64,000 nucleotides of DNA from Bombardia bombarda (GCA_030512295.1 JAULSR010000004.1:1550001-1614000); one strand, 5' to 3'. Numbered from the stretch's first letter, positions 1 through 11,140 are shown. Notes: generated by a model from the sequence alone, not told the origin. Made by a program: numbers and translations.

Positions 1-1458
1 GCGGTAAAACGGCAGCGGGTCAGCGAGCTGCGCGGGCGACGAGTCGTCGTTGTTGATCGACACCAGCACCGTCTCGGTCGGAATCCCGCCCCCGCTGGGC
101 CCGCGGAGGAAGGCCCAGACCTCGTCCATGACGGAGGCGAAGGACAGGCCGCGGGGGAGGTCGAGCCGGATGCCGCCGTGGTAGCAGAAGAGCTGGTTGT
201 CGTCGCCGCGGCGGCGGAGGCGCAGGTCGAGGAAGCGGATGCCGAGGGCGAGCTGCTGCGTGATGCTGAGGTACTGGGTGCGCACAAAGGGGATGTTGCT
301 GCGCGCGCACGAGTCGTGGGTGCCGGGGATGGTGACGCCCGAGAGCGGGGTGTCGCCGGGGACGTCGGCCATCCAGGAGGAGAGGCTGTAGGTGAGGATA
401 GGGCGGGAGTACCAGCGCAGGTCCCTTGTGGGGGTGTCGTCGTTGAAGATGCAGTGGATCCTGCCGTTGAGGATGGCGATCTGGGGCGGGTCGGCGGCGC
501 GCAGGCCGCACAGGGCCTCGTGGGGCTGCCAATGGCCGTTGTTGAAGCACGCGATGGACACGGCGTGGCTGTGGTCGCCGGGGCCGTTCTCGATGAAGCC
601 TAGGTAGGCGTCGTTGCCGTAGCTGGTGGCGCTGACGCCGCGGGCCGCGCGTCCCTCGCTCACGTCGTCGCACTGTGTCCAGAGGGAGTTTGTGTAGTCG
701 TATGAGAAGCAGAGGATCTCGTGGGTGTCAGAGTCGGCGGCGCAGAGCAGATGCAGGACGCCGCCGATTACAAATAGGGCGGGTATGCCATCGAATGCAT
801 GCTGGCCGTTTGGGGAGACAGGCACTGGGTCCGACCAGGCCCCGGAGGCGTCCGATGCTGAGGAACTGGAGGAACTGGCATGAGCGGAGGACATGGTCCA
901 TATGACATGGTACAGAACGCCGTCGTCTCTGAGATAGACGAGGAAGAGCTTGTTGTGGAAGGCGACGAGACAGGGGCTGGAGCGCACGAGCGGGTTGGCG
1001 GGCAAGGGTAAAGGCCCCAGACAGGCCCAGGCCAGTTCCTTCTCGTCGTCGTAGAGATAGTGCATCATATCGCCCGTCTCGAGGACAATGACGGCGTGCA
1101 GATGGCCGTTCAGGTTGGCCATGACGGGCATACCGCTCGCGGGGAACGGCATGCGTTGGCCAAAGTCTCCATCGTCATCTGTGGCGGCATACCATATTTG
1201 GCCGTCGAGGTCGGTCCACAGGCACCAGAGCCGACCCCGTTGCGCCACAACGGCCGGCACGGTTCTGGACTGGCCGTGGCCATCGGCCTGTACGAACCCG
1301 GGGTTTGGCAGACTTCCTTGTGGGAGCCAGGACATGGCGTTCTTGTTGTTTTCTAGTGGCTCGACACGTTGGATGAGTGGTGGTGGTGAGGGGGGCGGAT
1401 CAAACGAAATGCAAATGCTCAGACTGGCTGACGAGGGACATGAGCGCTCATGCTTCAT
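1..1458 (-). CDS. PI-specific phospholipase C X-domain protein (3' end outside window)
   Basis: The frame is open from an ATG at 1458 down to base 1, so at least 486 residues are visible and the C-terminus is missing. The second half reads as a bacterial-type phosphatidylinositol phospholipase C X domain: GTHDSCA (about residues 379-385) holds the first catalytic His, TQQLALGIRFLDLRLR follows, and YHGG (about 426) holds the second His. This family cleaves phosphoinositides or GPI-type lipids. The first ~330 residues contain repeated short Trp/Gly blocks (for example GRLWCLWTDLDGQIWYAA, HYLYDDEKELAWACLG) that resemble a beta-propeller lectin-like domain; this part is inference. There is no obvious signal peptide. 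A second in-frame Met (MSWLPQG) about 42 codons downstream is a possible start. No intron is needed in the visible part. Confidence 0.82.
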   Translation of the reverse strand, partial: MKHERSCPSSASLSICISFDPPPSPPPLIQRVEPLENNKNAMSWLPQGSLPNPGFVQADGHGQSRTVPAVVAQRGRLWCLWTDLDGQIWYAATDDDGDFGQRMPFPASGMPVMANLNGHLHAVIVLETGDMMHYLYDDEKELAWACLGPLPLPANPLVRSSPCLVAFHNKLFLVYLRDDGVLYHVIWTMSSAHASSSSSSASDASGAWSDPVPVSPNGQHAFDGIPALFVIGGVLHLLCAADSDTHEILCFSYDYTNSLWTQCDDVSEGRAARGVSATSYGNDAYLGFIENGPGDHSHAVSIACFNNGHWQPHEALCGLRAADPPQIAILNGRIHCIFNDDTPTRDLRWYSRPILTYSLSSWMADVPGDTPLSGVTIPGTHDSCARSNIPFVRTQYLSITQQLALGIRFLDLRLRRRGDDNQLFCYHGGIRLDLPRGLSFASVMDEVWAFLRGPSGGGIPTETVLVSINNDDSSPAQLADPLPFYR

Positions 1459-2606
1459 GGCTCGACGGCTATTGCCAGGAAGTTCGGGTAGTAAGCCCTG
1501 ATGAGAAAGTTATCGAATAAGCAACACGTGGAGGATGAACGGAAGTGGCTGGCTGGCTCGCTGCAACCTATGCGCTAGGTGGCCGCTGTGTTTAAACCCG
1601 GTCTCAAAACCACGGCTTCATAACGTTGAGTGAGCCTCTCGTGTCTCGTCTGATATTTGCCATGCATATACATAACCGAAAGCATGGGAATGTACCTGAA
1701 TGATGTCTGACAGGCAAGGTGACGTAGGTAGGCGTTGTGATAGTGCCGCTACGGGTTCATGCCAGCAGTGATCAGATGAAACCCCCGCATCCCATGGATT
1801 GTCACGGTATCGCTCATCGGACGAAGAAGCGCTAGTCTAGCAACTATTTCTGGAGCTGAAACATGACAGCTGGACACCGCAGTAAGGCGTCGCGGGAGTC
1901 AAGGACAGGCAAATAGAGTACTTTTTTGTGAAGCGAAGAAAAGAAGATGCATTCTTTGACAAGTGGGTGCAATCATTCAAATCAGTACTTGCGATACTGA
2001 CCCCTCCATCGTGGAAGGCGCTGCCAAGATCTACTGCATTTATTGTTGCAAGTATCGATTCTATTGCCCAGATAGTGATTGTTGCTCACGCTATGTGGAC
2101 TCTTACTCGAAAAACAAGAGACACTAATAGCACCCAACGCAGAATACATGATGAGGAATTGTTCCTGCAGCCGAGCGCCTGCCATAACAGACACATCTAA
2201 CTACACGTGCACCTAAAGTTACCTGCCTAGACTGGTAAGGCGATTTAAATGGTGCAAACTGCCAATGACACCACTTTCAATATCGATTGGGATATCTTTG
2301 ATTCGAAATTTTGTCGTCTTCAAACACTTTTGTATCTCTAAGAACATGCATGTTCTCAAAAGTCAAAGGGCCTTGAATCGCGGAATGGGACGCCCTCCAC
2401 ACCAATAAGGATAGCGTCCCCAACGTCAGCCCTATGGCAATGTCTTGGCGCGCTGACCTCCTACCCATTCGGTTGGGAGGAGGAATGGCCGACTCCTTTC
2501 AACAACCCGCGTGACCCCCTGACAACCGCATCGTCGTGCAAAACTCCCGTCTGTCGCTACCTCCTGCCATTGCGGTACCTGCTTTTTGTTTCGCACGACT
2601 GCCGCC
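1459..2606. other. Intergenic region between divergent genes
   Basis: About 1.15 kb between the PLC gene (minus) and the zinc transporter (plus). No convincing coding frame or tRNA was seen. It contains one perfect 16-bp palindrome at 2341-2356, described separately. It presumably holds both promoters. Confidence 0.6.
2341..2356. repeat. Perfect 16-bp palindrome upstream of zinc transporter
   Basis: AGAACATGCATGTTCT equals its own reverse complement. It lies 251 bp before the zinc-transporter ATG. It could be a site for a dimeric regulator, but no known fungal factor is assigned. Confidence 0.6.
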
Positions 2607-4074
2607 ATGGCGTTTTCACGGGCGCAGTGCCTTTTGCTGGTGCTCGCTTCGGTTGCCATTCTTCAGGTCTGGGCCAGGAGCGATGGCTCTGCGAAGGAGA
2701 GTCTCGCGCCCTCCTCGTCGGCCCTGAGCTTGGATGAGCTCGACGAGCAGCTGCAGGTAAGGCGTGTTCTACCATACTATCCAGCGCATAAGACGCAACC
2801 GGTATCTAGATAGATAGCTAACCAGACCCTCTGCGCGAAAACCACAGAAATGCTCCATCGTGCAAGACCTCAACGCCGCCAAGGCCGACAAGCACTCGCA
2901 CGCGCCCTCCTCGACCCTCTCGCAGCTCTTCGCCATCCTGTTCCCCGGCAGCCCGGCTGTCAACGCCATCCTGGCGACGCTGTACATCTCGGGCCCGCCC
3001 AACTTCCTGCTCGCCCTGTGCCCGACCAACATCGACCCCTCGTCGCTCTCCGTCATGGTGGCCTTTGCCGTCGGCGGCCTGCTCGGCGACACCCTCTTCC
3101 ACCTGCTCCCCGAGATCTTCCTGGGCGAGGACAGCCCCGAGCGCGCCCGCTTCGTGCTGGTCGAGCCCAATCGTAACCTGCTGCTGGGCGTGGCTATCCT
3201 GGTCGGGTTCATGACGTTTGTTGCTATGGACAAGGGGCTGCGGATCGCGACGGGCGGCGCTGGGGGGCACGATCATGGTCATGGTCACTCTCATGCTGCC
3301 GAGGGTGGTGCGTCGTCTAGTGGTGCTGATGTCTCGGGGTCTAAGGGGGGTGCTACTAGTCGTAAGAAGGGCGGTAAGAAGCAGGAGGTTGTTGCCAGTG
3401 CTCCCAAGGAGGTCAACCCGTCTGCCAAGCTCGGTGGCTATTTGAATCTGATGTACGTTGTGACTCTCATCTCCTCAAACTGCATATCCTAACATACTAA
3501 CACCAACCCCCCTTTCCCCAGCGCCGACTTCACCCACAACATCACCGACGGCCTCGCCATGTCGGCCTCCTTCTACGCCTCGCCCACCATCGGCGCCACC
3601 ACCACCGTCGCCGTCTTCTTCCACGAGATCCCGCACGAAGTCGGCGACTTTGCCCTCCTCGTGCAGTCGGGCTTCACCAAGAAGCAGGCCATGGGCGCGC
3701 AGTTCGTCACCGCCATCGGCGCCATGCTCGGCACGCTCATCGGCATCGCCGTGCAGGAGTTGGGTGGTGGCGCCGACGCTGATGGCGTCATGGGCATGAC
3801 GGGCGGCATCTGGGGCACCAGCCTGACGTACGGCAACCTGCTGTTGCCCTTCACCGCCGGCACGTTTTTGTACGTCGGCACCGTGGCTGTCATCCCCGAG
3901 CTGCTCGAGACGGGCCCCAACAAGGGCGCCGAGCTGCGCAAGACGATCGTGCAGTTTGGCGCGATTGCGCTGGGGCGGGGATCATGTTGTTTATCTCGTG
4001 GCATGATTAAGTTCATGTGTCATGTCATGGCTGGCCTTGTTTCGTTTTTACTCATTACCTTGCTAGCGATATAA
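2607..4074 (+). CDS. KE4/ZIP7-type zinc transporter (SLC39, LIV-1 subfamily), 3' frame probably broken
   Basis: Exons 2607-2756, 2848-3452 and 3522-4074. The start at 2607 sits in GCCGCCATGG and begins a signal peptide (CLLLVLASVAILQVWA). Diagnostic ZIP metal-site motifs are HNITDGLA in helix 4 and HEIPHEVGDFALL in helix 5, the latter marking the LIV-1/KE4 group. A His-rich loop (HDHGHGHSHA) lies between helices 3 and 4. The family moves zinc out of the ER/Golgi lumen into the cytosol (yeast Yke4, human ZIP7). The last ~35 codons look wrong. After IALG the expected membrane end IMLFISWHD followed by TAA (4008-4010) is present one frame over, and one extra G in the G run 3972-3975 would join it. 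As read, the frame runs on to 4074 (435 residues; about 414 if repaired). An indel near the 3' end is more likely than a real novel tail. Confidence 0.88.
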
Positions 4075-4087
4075 TGCGTCTACGGAA

Positions 4088-4106
4088 GGGGGGGGGGGGG
4101 GGGGGG
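4088..4106. repeat. Poly-G tract (19 G)
   Basis: Uninterrupted G run just after the zinc-transporter stop, in its probable 3' UTR. Its exact length may be unreliable. Confidence 0.9.
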
Positions 4107-7100
4107 AAGGGGATGCATAGACCATCTAACGTTAGAAGATGAATTTCTGCTGCAGATAAAAAGGAGTCATATGTGGTAGACACACACGGAATAGACCGAT
4201 GAGGCTCATGGAGACAGGAAGGCTGGTGGCATAATTCGGTTCAGTGCGGCTTAGTCGATAGGTACGGTGCGTGCATGGAGATGGAGAGGGAGGCTTCAGG
4301 GGGCTTTCAAAAACGGCGACGGCGGCAATTAGTAGGTATCGGCCTCACCGGTGATCCTATTTACTTTATAAGTAATGTTATTTATTGTTGTAAGTTAGTC
4401 ATACATGGTCTTAGTATTTAGAGTTACCTCGTTGAAACGGACGTTTGAAGCGTCAGAACCGCCCATGATCAGTTGGCTATGGGTTCTAATTCGTGAAGTA
4501 GTTGAGATCTCAAATTCTCAATTACATTGAGCCTGCAACGCCGGTTATCGGCGTTGTTGGGAGATGAATGACAAACCATGATTTGGATTTCTTCTTACCA
4601 ATTATTTACACGAAGTCTTGGTTTCTAACTTTTGTTTTACGCTGTTCTTTCAACAGAAATGCGCCAGATTCTGTCCTTGGATACAAGGCAGAAGAGCTGA
4701 GGCCGATGACTCTTGCGGCCTGAGGGGTGATTAATAATGCCTTCTGCTGACACACACCATGAATTTCGCTCCCTTTGCATGCCTGCCTGCCTCCCGCGAA
4801 GCTAAGGTACCTACTGCAGTGCTGTCCCACCCGGTTAAAGGCATGCCCAGCGCGTGTGGTTGAAGGGTTCGGGTCTCGGGCGGGTCCCACATGGGATGAA
4901 CCCGATGGTCGTTCTTGTCGGGGGACTCGTGGGGTTTCAGCCGCTGGGGAATACGGTACCCGATGGGTGGTGGGTGGTGGGTGGTGGTGGTAGTGATACA
5001 CGTACGGGGCGCGTAGTGGCTCGCCCGGGGATTGTAGATTTGGTCACCCCTCCCTGGGCAATTGGCGTGAATTTCCATGATCAGTCATCGTTGGTACGAA
5101 GTAGACTTGGTCATTTTTTCTCCCGTCTTAGTTTAGTTCAATAGCCGACAAAACTTGTCGAGCAAAAGGCGCGCGTACCGAAATAGCGATTGATCCATGC
5201 CTTGCTGGGTTCATGGACCCCACAAAGTTTCACAAAGAAGGAGAGGATGTATGACCTACACGTGTAGAGCCAAGATGGCTTGGATGGCAATTGCGTTTCC
5301 AATTGGTCGGTATTGGCGAGCAATTGAGCCCAGATGTCGATTACTGGCTAGACAGTACGGATACGATTTGTTAGACTTGGTGTGCTTGAGGTGTGGAAAG
5401 ATAATGAAAGACTTTGTTCCGCAGGTGGTGGTGGTGGTGGTAGTCCACTGTTGAACCAGTCACTCGGGACTTGCAACGAAGGAAAATTTATGGCTCGTCT
5501 ATCGTCTTGGCGCATTGACGTAGCCTCTGTAGCGTAACTCCGTCGCAGTACGACCTCATTAATTTTTTTGTTTTGACTTATGGAGAAAGAAAATCTCGGA
5601 CCGGTTATGACTCTACACATGCGTATCCTTTTTATGTGGATGTGGTGGTTCTAGCACTATATTGAGACAAGCGGCGGTATGGCGTACCAACCCGGTACCT
5701 GATTCCTGCAGTGAGCATGCATACGAAGCGGAGCATAGCATGACTTTCTTGGCTTGGTCATTTTGTTGGCACTGCTGCTTTTCAGAGTTAAATGCATTGC
5801 TATGTACAGAGGATGATTTCTCAACGGGCTGTTGCCGTCAGTTGTACAGCGGGTATGTTGTGTATGCGAGTGTCCCATATATGGTTAGATATCCAAACTG
5901 GTAGGTTTCTCATGCTGTGATGCTGATACCCTTCCTTCGAATACGGATCCGGATGCGGCTGTCACCACATTTGCCATTGGAGAAGGGTTTGGGGTATAGT
6001 TTTCCATGTTTAGGTAGTCCGGTTGGTTAGTTTCTGGTCCAGTCGTCGTCCGAGATCGGCCTGCTTTCAATGAGAATTACGTTGGATGGTTGGTTCAAAG
6101 GACGGAATTGAGTAGTTATACAGGTCACAGGCCATGCTAAGAAGTACGTCGTAGCTGCCTTGGGCTTTCGGTGGAGGTGCCCCATCATACTGTGTCCCGT
6201 GTAAGCGGAGAGGCGGGGATATTTTGACAACAGCGGGGGAGTCAATGAACGCGGGATGGTGTGGAGTTGAAGATTCTCCAAAACGTCAAGATCAAAACGT
6301 CCCGGATGGAAATTGGACACTTACTGGTTGCAAAGTGTACGGAACTACCCTAAAGGTGGTACGCGCCTTTTGGCAGAAATGTCCGTAAGCTATACCAAGT
6401 CGTGGCGTTTTCGTCATTCCCACGTACGTTGATAGACACTAATAGCAATCGGTAATTCCTTATCAGGTTTGTTCCGGTGATGATTGAGATGGCGGGGAGG
6501 TCGTCAAGTAAAAAGAAAACGGGCAGTCCTCCGCAGTCCCAGGTCCGTCAAGGTGCCTGGATTGCCCGGCCAGACGTCTGCAGATCCTTCGACTGACAGG
6601 CCCTTGGCTTTCTTCCCTGCCTGGAGCACAAAGCACAAAGCATGGGTGTGCGTGGCCTGTGCGTCAGTTGCTTACTCCGCTCTCCTCCCACTGTGCGTGG
6701 CCGTGAATGCGTGGAGGGAATCAATCTGCAATCAAACCTGGGAGCCTGGGAGCCTGGAGGTCTGCCATGGTTCGCATGTTTGACGCCTTCATCACATTGC
6801 CCAGATGGGCCAGGCTTCGCCGTTCTTGGTGGCCGGCTACGAAGCTGCAGGTGATGGATGGATTGAAAGGTGGGGCGATGACAACAGCAACCTCGAACAA
6901 GACGGCGAGCCACTATTGGCTAGCTAGCGGTTTACAGCCCCATGCCTTGGCCAGTCTCCGTTTTGGCTTTCGTCGCTACCCACCACACCCTCATCCCATC
7001 TGTGCCAATCACTTGGACCAAGTCCTCGTCCTCTGACCGGTCGGGCACGTCAAGCCTTGTCCACGAACAGAAACGTCGATGCTAATATTTGGAGCCATCG

Positions 7101-7710
7101 AAGCTCGGCGCGGGCTTGGACGTCGGCTGAACCTGGTCTCGATGGCTTGGTAAGATACCTGCCACTTATTCGTACAAGTTACAACTGACCTGAATGAGTC
7201 AAACAAATTCTTTGTCGGACGACGGCTTGCATTGTCGGACCTAAGCGCGCCTTTGCGACGCAGCGCTCGACTAACACCAAACCTGGACGGTCTACGCGGC
7301 AACCGTCTCTCTGAAAGGACGGATGGTGCATCCATCAATGCAGGCCTGCAGCACCACCAGACCTGTGCATATTTGGTGTACCCTCCTAGCCATTGTTACC
7401 CGGGCAGTTGCATAGCGAGCATAGGTACCTATCTATATAGAGCTATGATCCTCGTGGCGTATGTGTACCCAGGAGTCATTGGTAGTTTCTATATTAGCAT
7501 ACCTGTTTATGCTTGTCGTTGCCATCACAAACCATCCCGCACACCCACCTGCGGCTTCCACCGTTCAGAACGTCTCGAAACGCTAACAGGGCAACTGCGT
7601 GTGATTCATACCAGGTATTCATAGGACCAACTGATTGCCTGGGGTATTCTATCACTTATATTTACATCTTCTCCTGCCCCAAACGTTCAGTAGTTCCTGC
7701 CACTTACACC
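4107..7710. other. Long intergenic region (3.6 kb)
   Basis: This is the longest stretch without a recognisable gene. Only short frames with no protein-like composition occur, and no tRNA, transposon end or long repeat was seen. Part may be a long promoter or 5' leader for the arrestin-like gene. A non-coding RNA cannot be excluded from sequence alone. Confidence 0.55.
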
Positions 7711-9354
7711 ATGCCTTATTCTTCGGCTTCTCGTTCCTATCCTCCTCCCGTCCAGATGGAGTTCACTCACACCCCCTCTCACAGACATGGTCTGGCCATG
7801 GCATTGTCATCCGCCGCTTCGATTCACAGCCAGGATAGTGACTACTCAAGCAGTTCTAAGAGAATGGACTACCCAAAGACTGACATAAAGGTCAACCTGG
7901 ACAACCACTTCAGCTCAAAGATTTACAACTCTTCCTCGCCCATTAGCGGAAATGTTACCATCATCACTAAGCGGGATGTCCACTTCGACTCAATCGAGAT
8001 TCTCCTGGTTGGCGCCAGCAAGACAGTCGTCGACGGTGTGACCCCAGAGCCGATACCCACACTCCACACCTTCCTCTCGGTGGGGATGCCCATCCCAGCC
8101 TCGACGTATCCAAGCCCTCGAGTGCTAAAGACCAAAGAGACCTACACCATCCCCTTCAACTTCGTCATCCCAGCCCGGCTCCTAGACCACGCCTGCAAAT
8201 GCAAGACCCTGTCTAACGAACTATATGACTATCACATCTCCCTTCCACCAACCATGGGTAGCTGGGAGAAGAACCACATGACACCCACGGTGGCCAATGT
8301 CGAATACAGCATCAAGGCCACAGTGTGTAAGACACCTCCAGCAGGCGGCCGGAAGATCAAGATCATGGAAGCCTCGCAGGTCATCCACGTGCTCCCAGCA
8401 TCCCGCGAAGCGCCGCCCATGAACGTCACCCAGGCCGACAAGCTATACAAGATGAACACGTCGGCATCCATCCGAAAGAACTTCTTGGGATCAAGGCTAG
8501 GCCACCTTGAGGCCTCGGGCTTCCAACCCACGGCGGTTGTCATCCGGCCCGACGGGCTTGGTGCTGTATCATCACCCACGGCACATATCAAGCTCACATT
8601 CGAACCCAAGGATAGTAGTAGTTCAGACATGGCGCTGCCTACCATCTCCAAGGTGACAGGCAAGGTCCATTCATACACGTACTATAGCACAGGGGCCATT
8701 AGGACCTACCCCAACATGTCGTCGGATTGGGAACGCCAATTCACCGGAGAGAGGCGTAGCACGTACTCGACTAAAGTCCGCTTGGAGCCGATCACGCTTG
8801 ATGATGCTGCACTGCAGTGGGAGCAGCCTAACAAGACCATCGCTAGACGCGACTCGGGATACTCAAGCGATGGTAACAACAACAATGATGACGACAACGA
8901 CACAACCACGAGTTGCGGTGGTGGTAGTACCAGTGGAGGTTCCGGCACGGCGCCATCGAACAAGAACAAGACCAACAGCAACCCGGCGTCTTCCTCCTCC
9001 TCCCCGACTTCTTCCTCGTACACAACGACCCTCAAAGTCCCCATCAACCTACCCACGGACACGACACTCTTCATCCCCACCTTCCACTCGTGCATACTGT
9101 CGCGCGTCTACTCGGTCGAGCTCGCCATCACCGTGGCGGTTGGCAGCGCGAGTAAGAAGGTCAAGGTCAACCTGCCGCTGCAGGTCGTGGTCGGCGTGGC
9201 TGCCGACGGCGATCAGATAGGAGAGGGCGGTCTGCCGAGCTTTGAGACGGCGGTTGAGGAGGCCGCGGCGGATGCGCATCTGCAGCCGCGCGTGGTGCAG
9301 GTGCCGGCGGAGCAGTTTAGGGAGACTAGTTCTTTGCCTGGGTATGGGCAGTAG
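7711..9354 (+). CDS. Arrestin-like N-terminal domain protein
   Basis: Intronless frame of 547 residues. The first in-frame ATG is at 7711 (MPYSSASRSYPPP). Residues ~55-260 have the arrestin-N beta-sandwich pattern: KVNLDNHFSSKIYNSSSPISG, SIEILLVGASKTVVDG, then YTIPFNFVIPARLL and the ELYDYHISLPPTMGSW strand. A Ser/Asn/Asp/Gly low-complexity loop at ~385-430 separates it from a C-terminal half with LKVPINLPTDTTLFIPTFHS, typical of fungal arrestin-like proteins. Family members act as adaptors for endocytosis or ubiquitination of membrane proteins. No PPxY ubiquitin-ligase motif was seen, so a role as a Rsp5 adaptor is not supported. Confidence 0.82.
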   Translation: MPYSSASRSYPPPVQMEFTHTPSHRHGLAMALSSAASIHSQDSDYSSSSKRMDYPKTDIKVNLDNHFSSKIYNSSSPISGNVTIITKRDVHFDSIEILLVGASKTVVDGVTPEPIPTLHTFLSVGMPIPASTYPSPRVLKTKETYTIPFNFVIPARLLDHACKCKTLSNELYDYHISLPPTMGSWEKNHMTPTVANVEYSIKATVCKTPPAGGRKIKIMEASQVIHVLPASREAPPMNVTQADKLYKMNTSASIRKNFLGSRLGHLEASGFQPTAVVIRPDGLGAVSSPTAHIKLTFEPKDSSSSDMALPTISKVTGKVHSYTYYSTGAIRTYPNMSSDWERQFTGERRSTYSTKVRLEPITLDDAALQWEQPNKTIARRDSGYSSDGNNNNDDDNDTTTSCGGGSTSGGSGTAPSNKNKTNSNPASSSSSPTSSSYTTTLKVPINLPTDTTLFIPTFHSCILSRVYSVELAITVAVGSASKKVKVNLPLQVVVGVAADGDQIGEGGLPSFETAVEEAAADAHLQPRVVQVPAEQFRETSSLPGYGQ

Positions 9355-10038
9355 TGATGAGATACCTACTGGATTGGTTGTGTTGGGTAAGAGAGGGGTG
9401 GGTCTATTGGATGGATGGTGCTATAGATTGCATCTGGTTGTGGTGGAGGGTCTTGTGAGTTCAACATCCTGTTTTCTTTTGGTCTGTTCAACACTCTCGG
9501 TTTCTTTGGTTAGGTTAGCCTTTTCTTTCTTCTATTTCTTTTTTAGTTTACGTATTTGATACCTCTCAGCGTCGCTTGTTTAGATTAGTAGATTGTCACT
9601 TTTCACTTTTTCACTTTTTTTCTTAGTCGGTGTTCAGGGGTATACGAAAAGGGGTAAAAAGACTGATGGACTTAGCAAACAACACCTAATTACTTAGGTA
9701 GCAAGTACTGGTAATTAAATTACAGCAATTTATATAGCGCTTTTCCCTTCCTAAGTTTCTTCTTCTTATTCCCGGTTCATGCACTTTGCTGTCTACCGTA
9801 ACACTATGCAGCTTGGTGATGTGATCTTACTATCTGCAGGAGGGGGAGGGGAGGGGGAGGAGGCATTCTCACGAAACACGGTGATGAGTCACAAGGCGGA
9901 CAAGGCATCCTTTTGCTAAACTGAGGCACCTAGAGTCAAAAAAAGTACTGTCTGGTCAACCCCACGTAGCATTCGGGCCCCTGTCATCAACACCACCTTC
10001 CACAAAGACTATGAGCACTCTACCAAAGCAACTTCACA
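9355..10038. other. Intergenic region between convergent genes
   Basis: Holds the 3' ends of the arrestin-like gene and the kinase-like gene. It is T-rich at 9470-9640 and has a purine tract at 9839-9863. No gene was seen. Confidence 0.6.
9839..9863 (+). repeat. GA-rich purine tract
   Basis: Imperfect repeats of GGAGGG over 25 bp in intergenic DNA. Confidence 0.7.
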
Positions 10039-10986
10039 CTATTCATCGAACTGAAATGGCTTCGAATCGTCACCCAACCATATCCTAATCTCCTCCAATG
10101 CGTCAAAGTCATTCTGCGGAAGAGCAGTCTTGACTTTCTCATCATACCACTCATAAGTACGACCGACACCTTCCAGACTCGCTCCTACCTGCGTACAAGA
10201 CCCGAAATCAATGATGACCGTCTCATCACCGTCCAGAATTATATTGCTCGGGTTGACATCGTTATTAACCAATCCCAAGGCATGAAGATGCTCAATATCG
10301 CTCTCAGCTGCGGCCATCACACCGCTATAGTCCTTGCTTCTTCTTCTCTGAAACTCTGACCTCAGTTTTCTCTTCATATGAGCGCCAGGGTTTACTTCCT
10401 TCATCAGGGTGCATTTGTATTCCACAAAGCAAAGACCAGTTATCCTCCCATCGGGCGAAACCTGGCAGCCAAGGTAGGTGGCGATGTTGGGGTGCGGATG
10501 CTGCTTCAGAAGTTCGCAAACTGCGGCTTCCTGGAGAACGGCCTCTGCGATCCGATTCGGCTGGGACCCTTGGCAGACTCGATTATAGGACATCAGCGAC
10601 GGCTTTTTGATGTGGCAATTTTGCGGCAGGGGGTCGGGTGCACGTGTAAAGCCAGAGGGGAACAGAGGGCTGTAGGCGGAGGCGGGGATCAGGATGTGGT
10701 TGCTGAGGTCTTCGACTTTGACATCCGAGGGGGACGAGTAGCGGCGGGCCTTGGAAAATGCGTGGTGCAAGTCGCCGCCACTTCGGTACACAACAAGAGT
10801 GCCCGTAAAGGTGAAAGCTCCGTCGACTTCTTCATAAGCCTCCCTCATCTGGAGCACGTCTACATGCGCGCTGGGCGATTGGGGGTGTGGGGACGGCATT
10901 GTTTTGTTTTGTGCATGCGCAGTTGATGTCTTCAAATGATGCAGGATGTCTGTATGTTGATTCCATTGACTGAAGCCCCGGTGCAA
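10039..10986 (-). CDS. Small protein-kinase-like protein (fungal expanded family)
   Basis: Single frame, 315 residues from the ATG at 10986 or 286 from the ATG at 10899 (MPSPHPQS), which may be the better start. The C-terminal half carries a kinase catalytic-loop pattern, LHALGLVNNDVNPSNIILD, with the Asp and Asn in place, followed by IIDFGSC, the metal-binding DFG. An N-lobe helix (EAAVCELLKQHPHPNIATYLG) is recognisable, but no glycine-rich loop is seen and the second half of the C-lobe is short. Such short divergent kinases are multiplied in many filamentous ascomycetes, and their targets are unknown. The gene lies about 150 bp from an inverted-repeat element that carries another kinase-like gene, which may be chance. 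Confidence 0.72.
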   Translation of the reverse strand: MHRGFSQWNQHTDILHHLKTSTAHAQNKTMPSPHPQSPSAHVDVLQMREAYEEVDGAFTFTGTLVVYRSGGDLHHAFSKARRYSSPSDVKVEDLSNHILIPASAYSPLFPSGFTRAPDPLPQNCHIKKPSLMSYNRVCQGSQPNRIAEAVLQEAAVCELLKQHPHPNIATYLGCQVSPDGRITGLCFVEYKCTLMKEVNPGAHMKRKLRSEFQRRRSKDYSGVMAAAESDIEHLHALGLVNNDVNPSNIILDGDETVIIDFGSCTQVGASLEGVGRTYEWYDEKVKTALPQNDFDALEEIRIWLGDDSKPFQFDE

Positions 10987-11104
10987 ACTAGATACATGTG
11001 TGTGCAGGATTGCAGGTGGTGAAGGACACCATATTCCCAGAGACGAGAGGAGATTTGACAGAGAACCAATGTAAACAAGGGATGGGGAGCCACCCTGTGT
11101 AACT

Positions 11105-11131
11105 TACACCTCCACCGGGGTGTCAAATGTT
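11105..11131 (+). repeat. Left arm of second inverted-repeat unit
   Basis: This 27-bp arm starts TACACCTCCACCGGGGTG and is 25/27 identical to the reverse complement of 11439-11465. Both outer ends are TA. The unit is 361 bp, a size typical of a miniature inverted-repeat element. Confidence 0.65.
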
Positions 11132-11140
11132 AAATGTCTA

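Noticed and set aside
20..673. Long Arg/Pro-rich frame on the minus strand and an Ala/Val-rich plus-strand frame at the left edge
   Set aside because: Both overlap the PLC gene in other frames and have only the skewed composition expected from GC-rich antisense or shifted translation.
4606..5078. Two overlapping minus-strand frames of 115-131 codons
   Set aside because: Low-complexity His/Pro/Thr composition, no motif, overlapping each other in different frames and no supporting splice sites.
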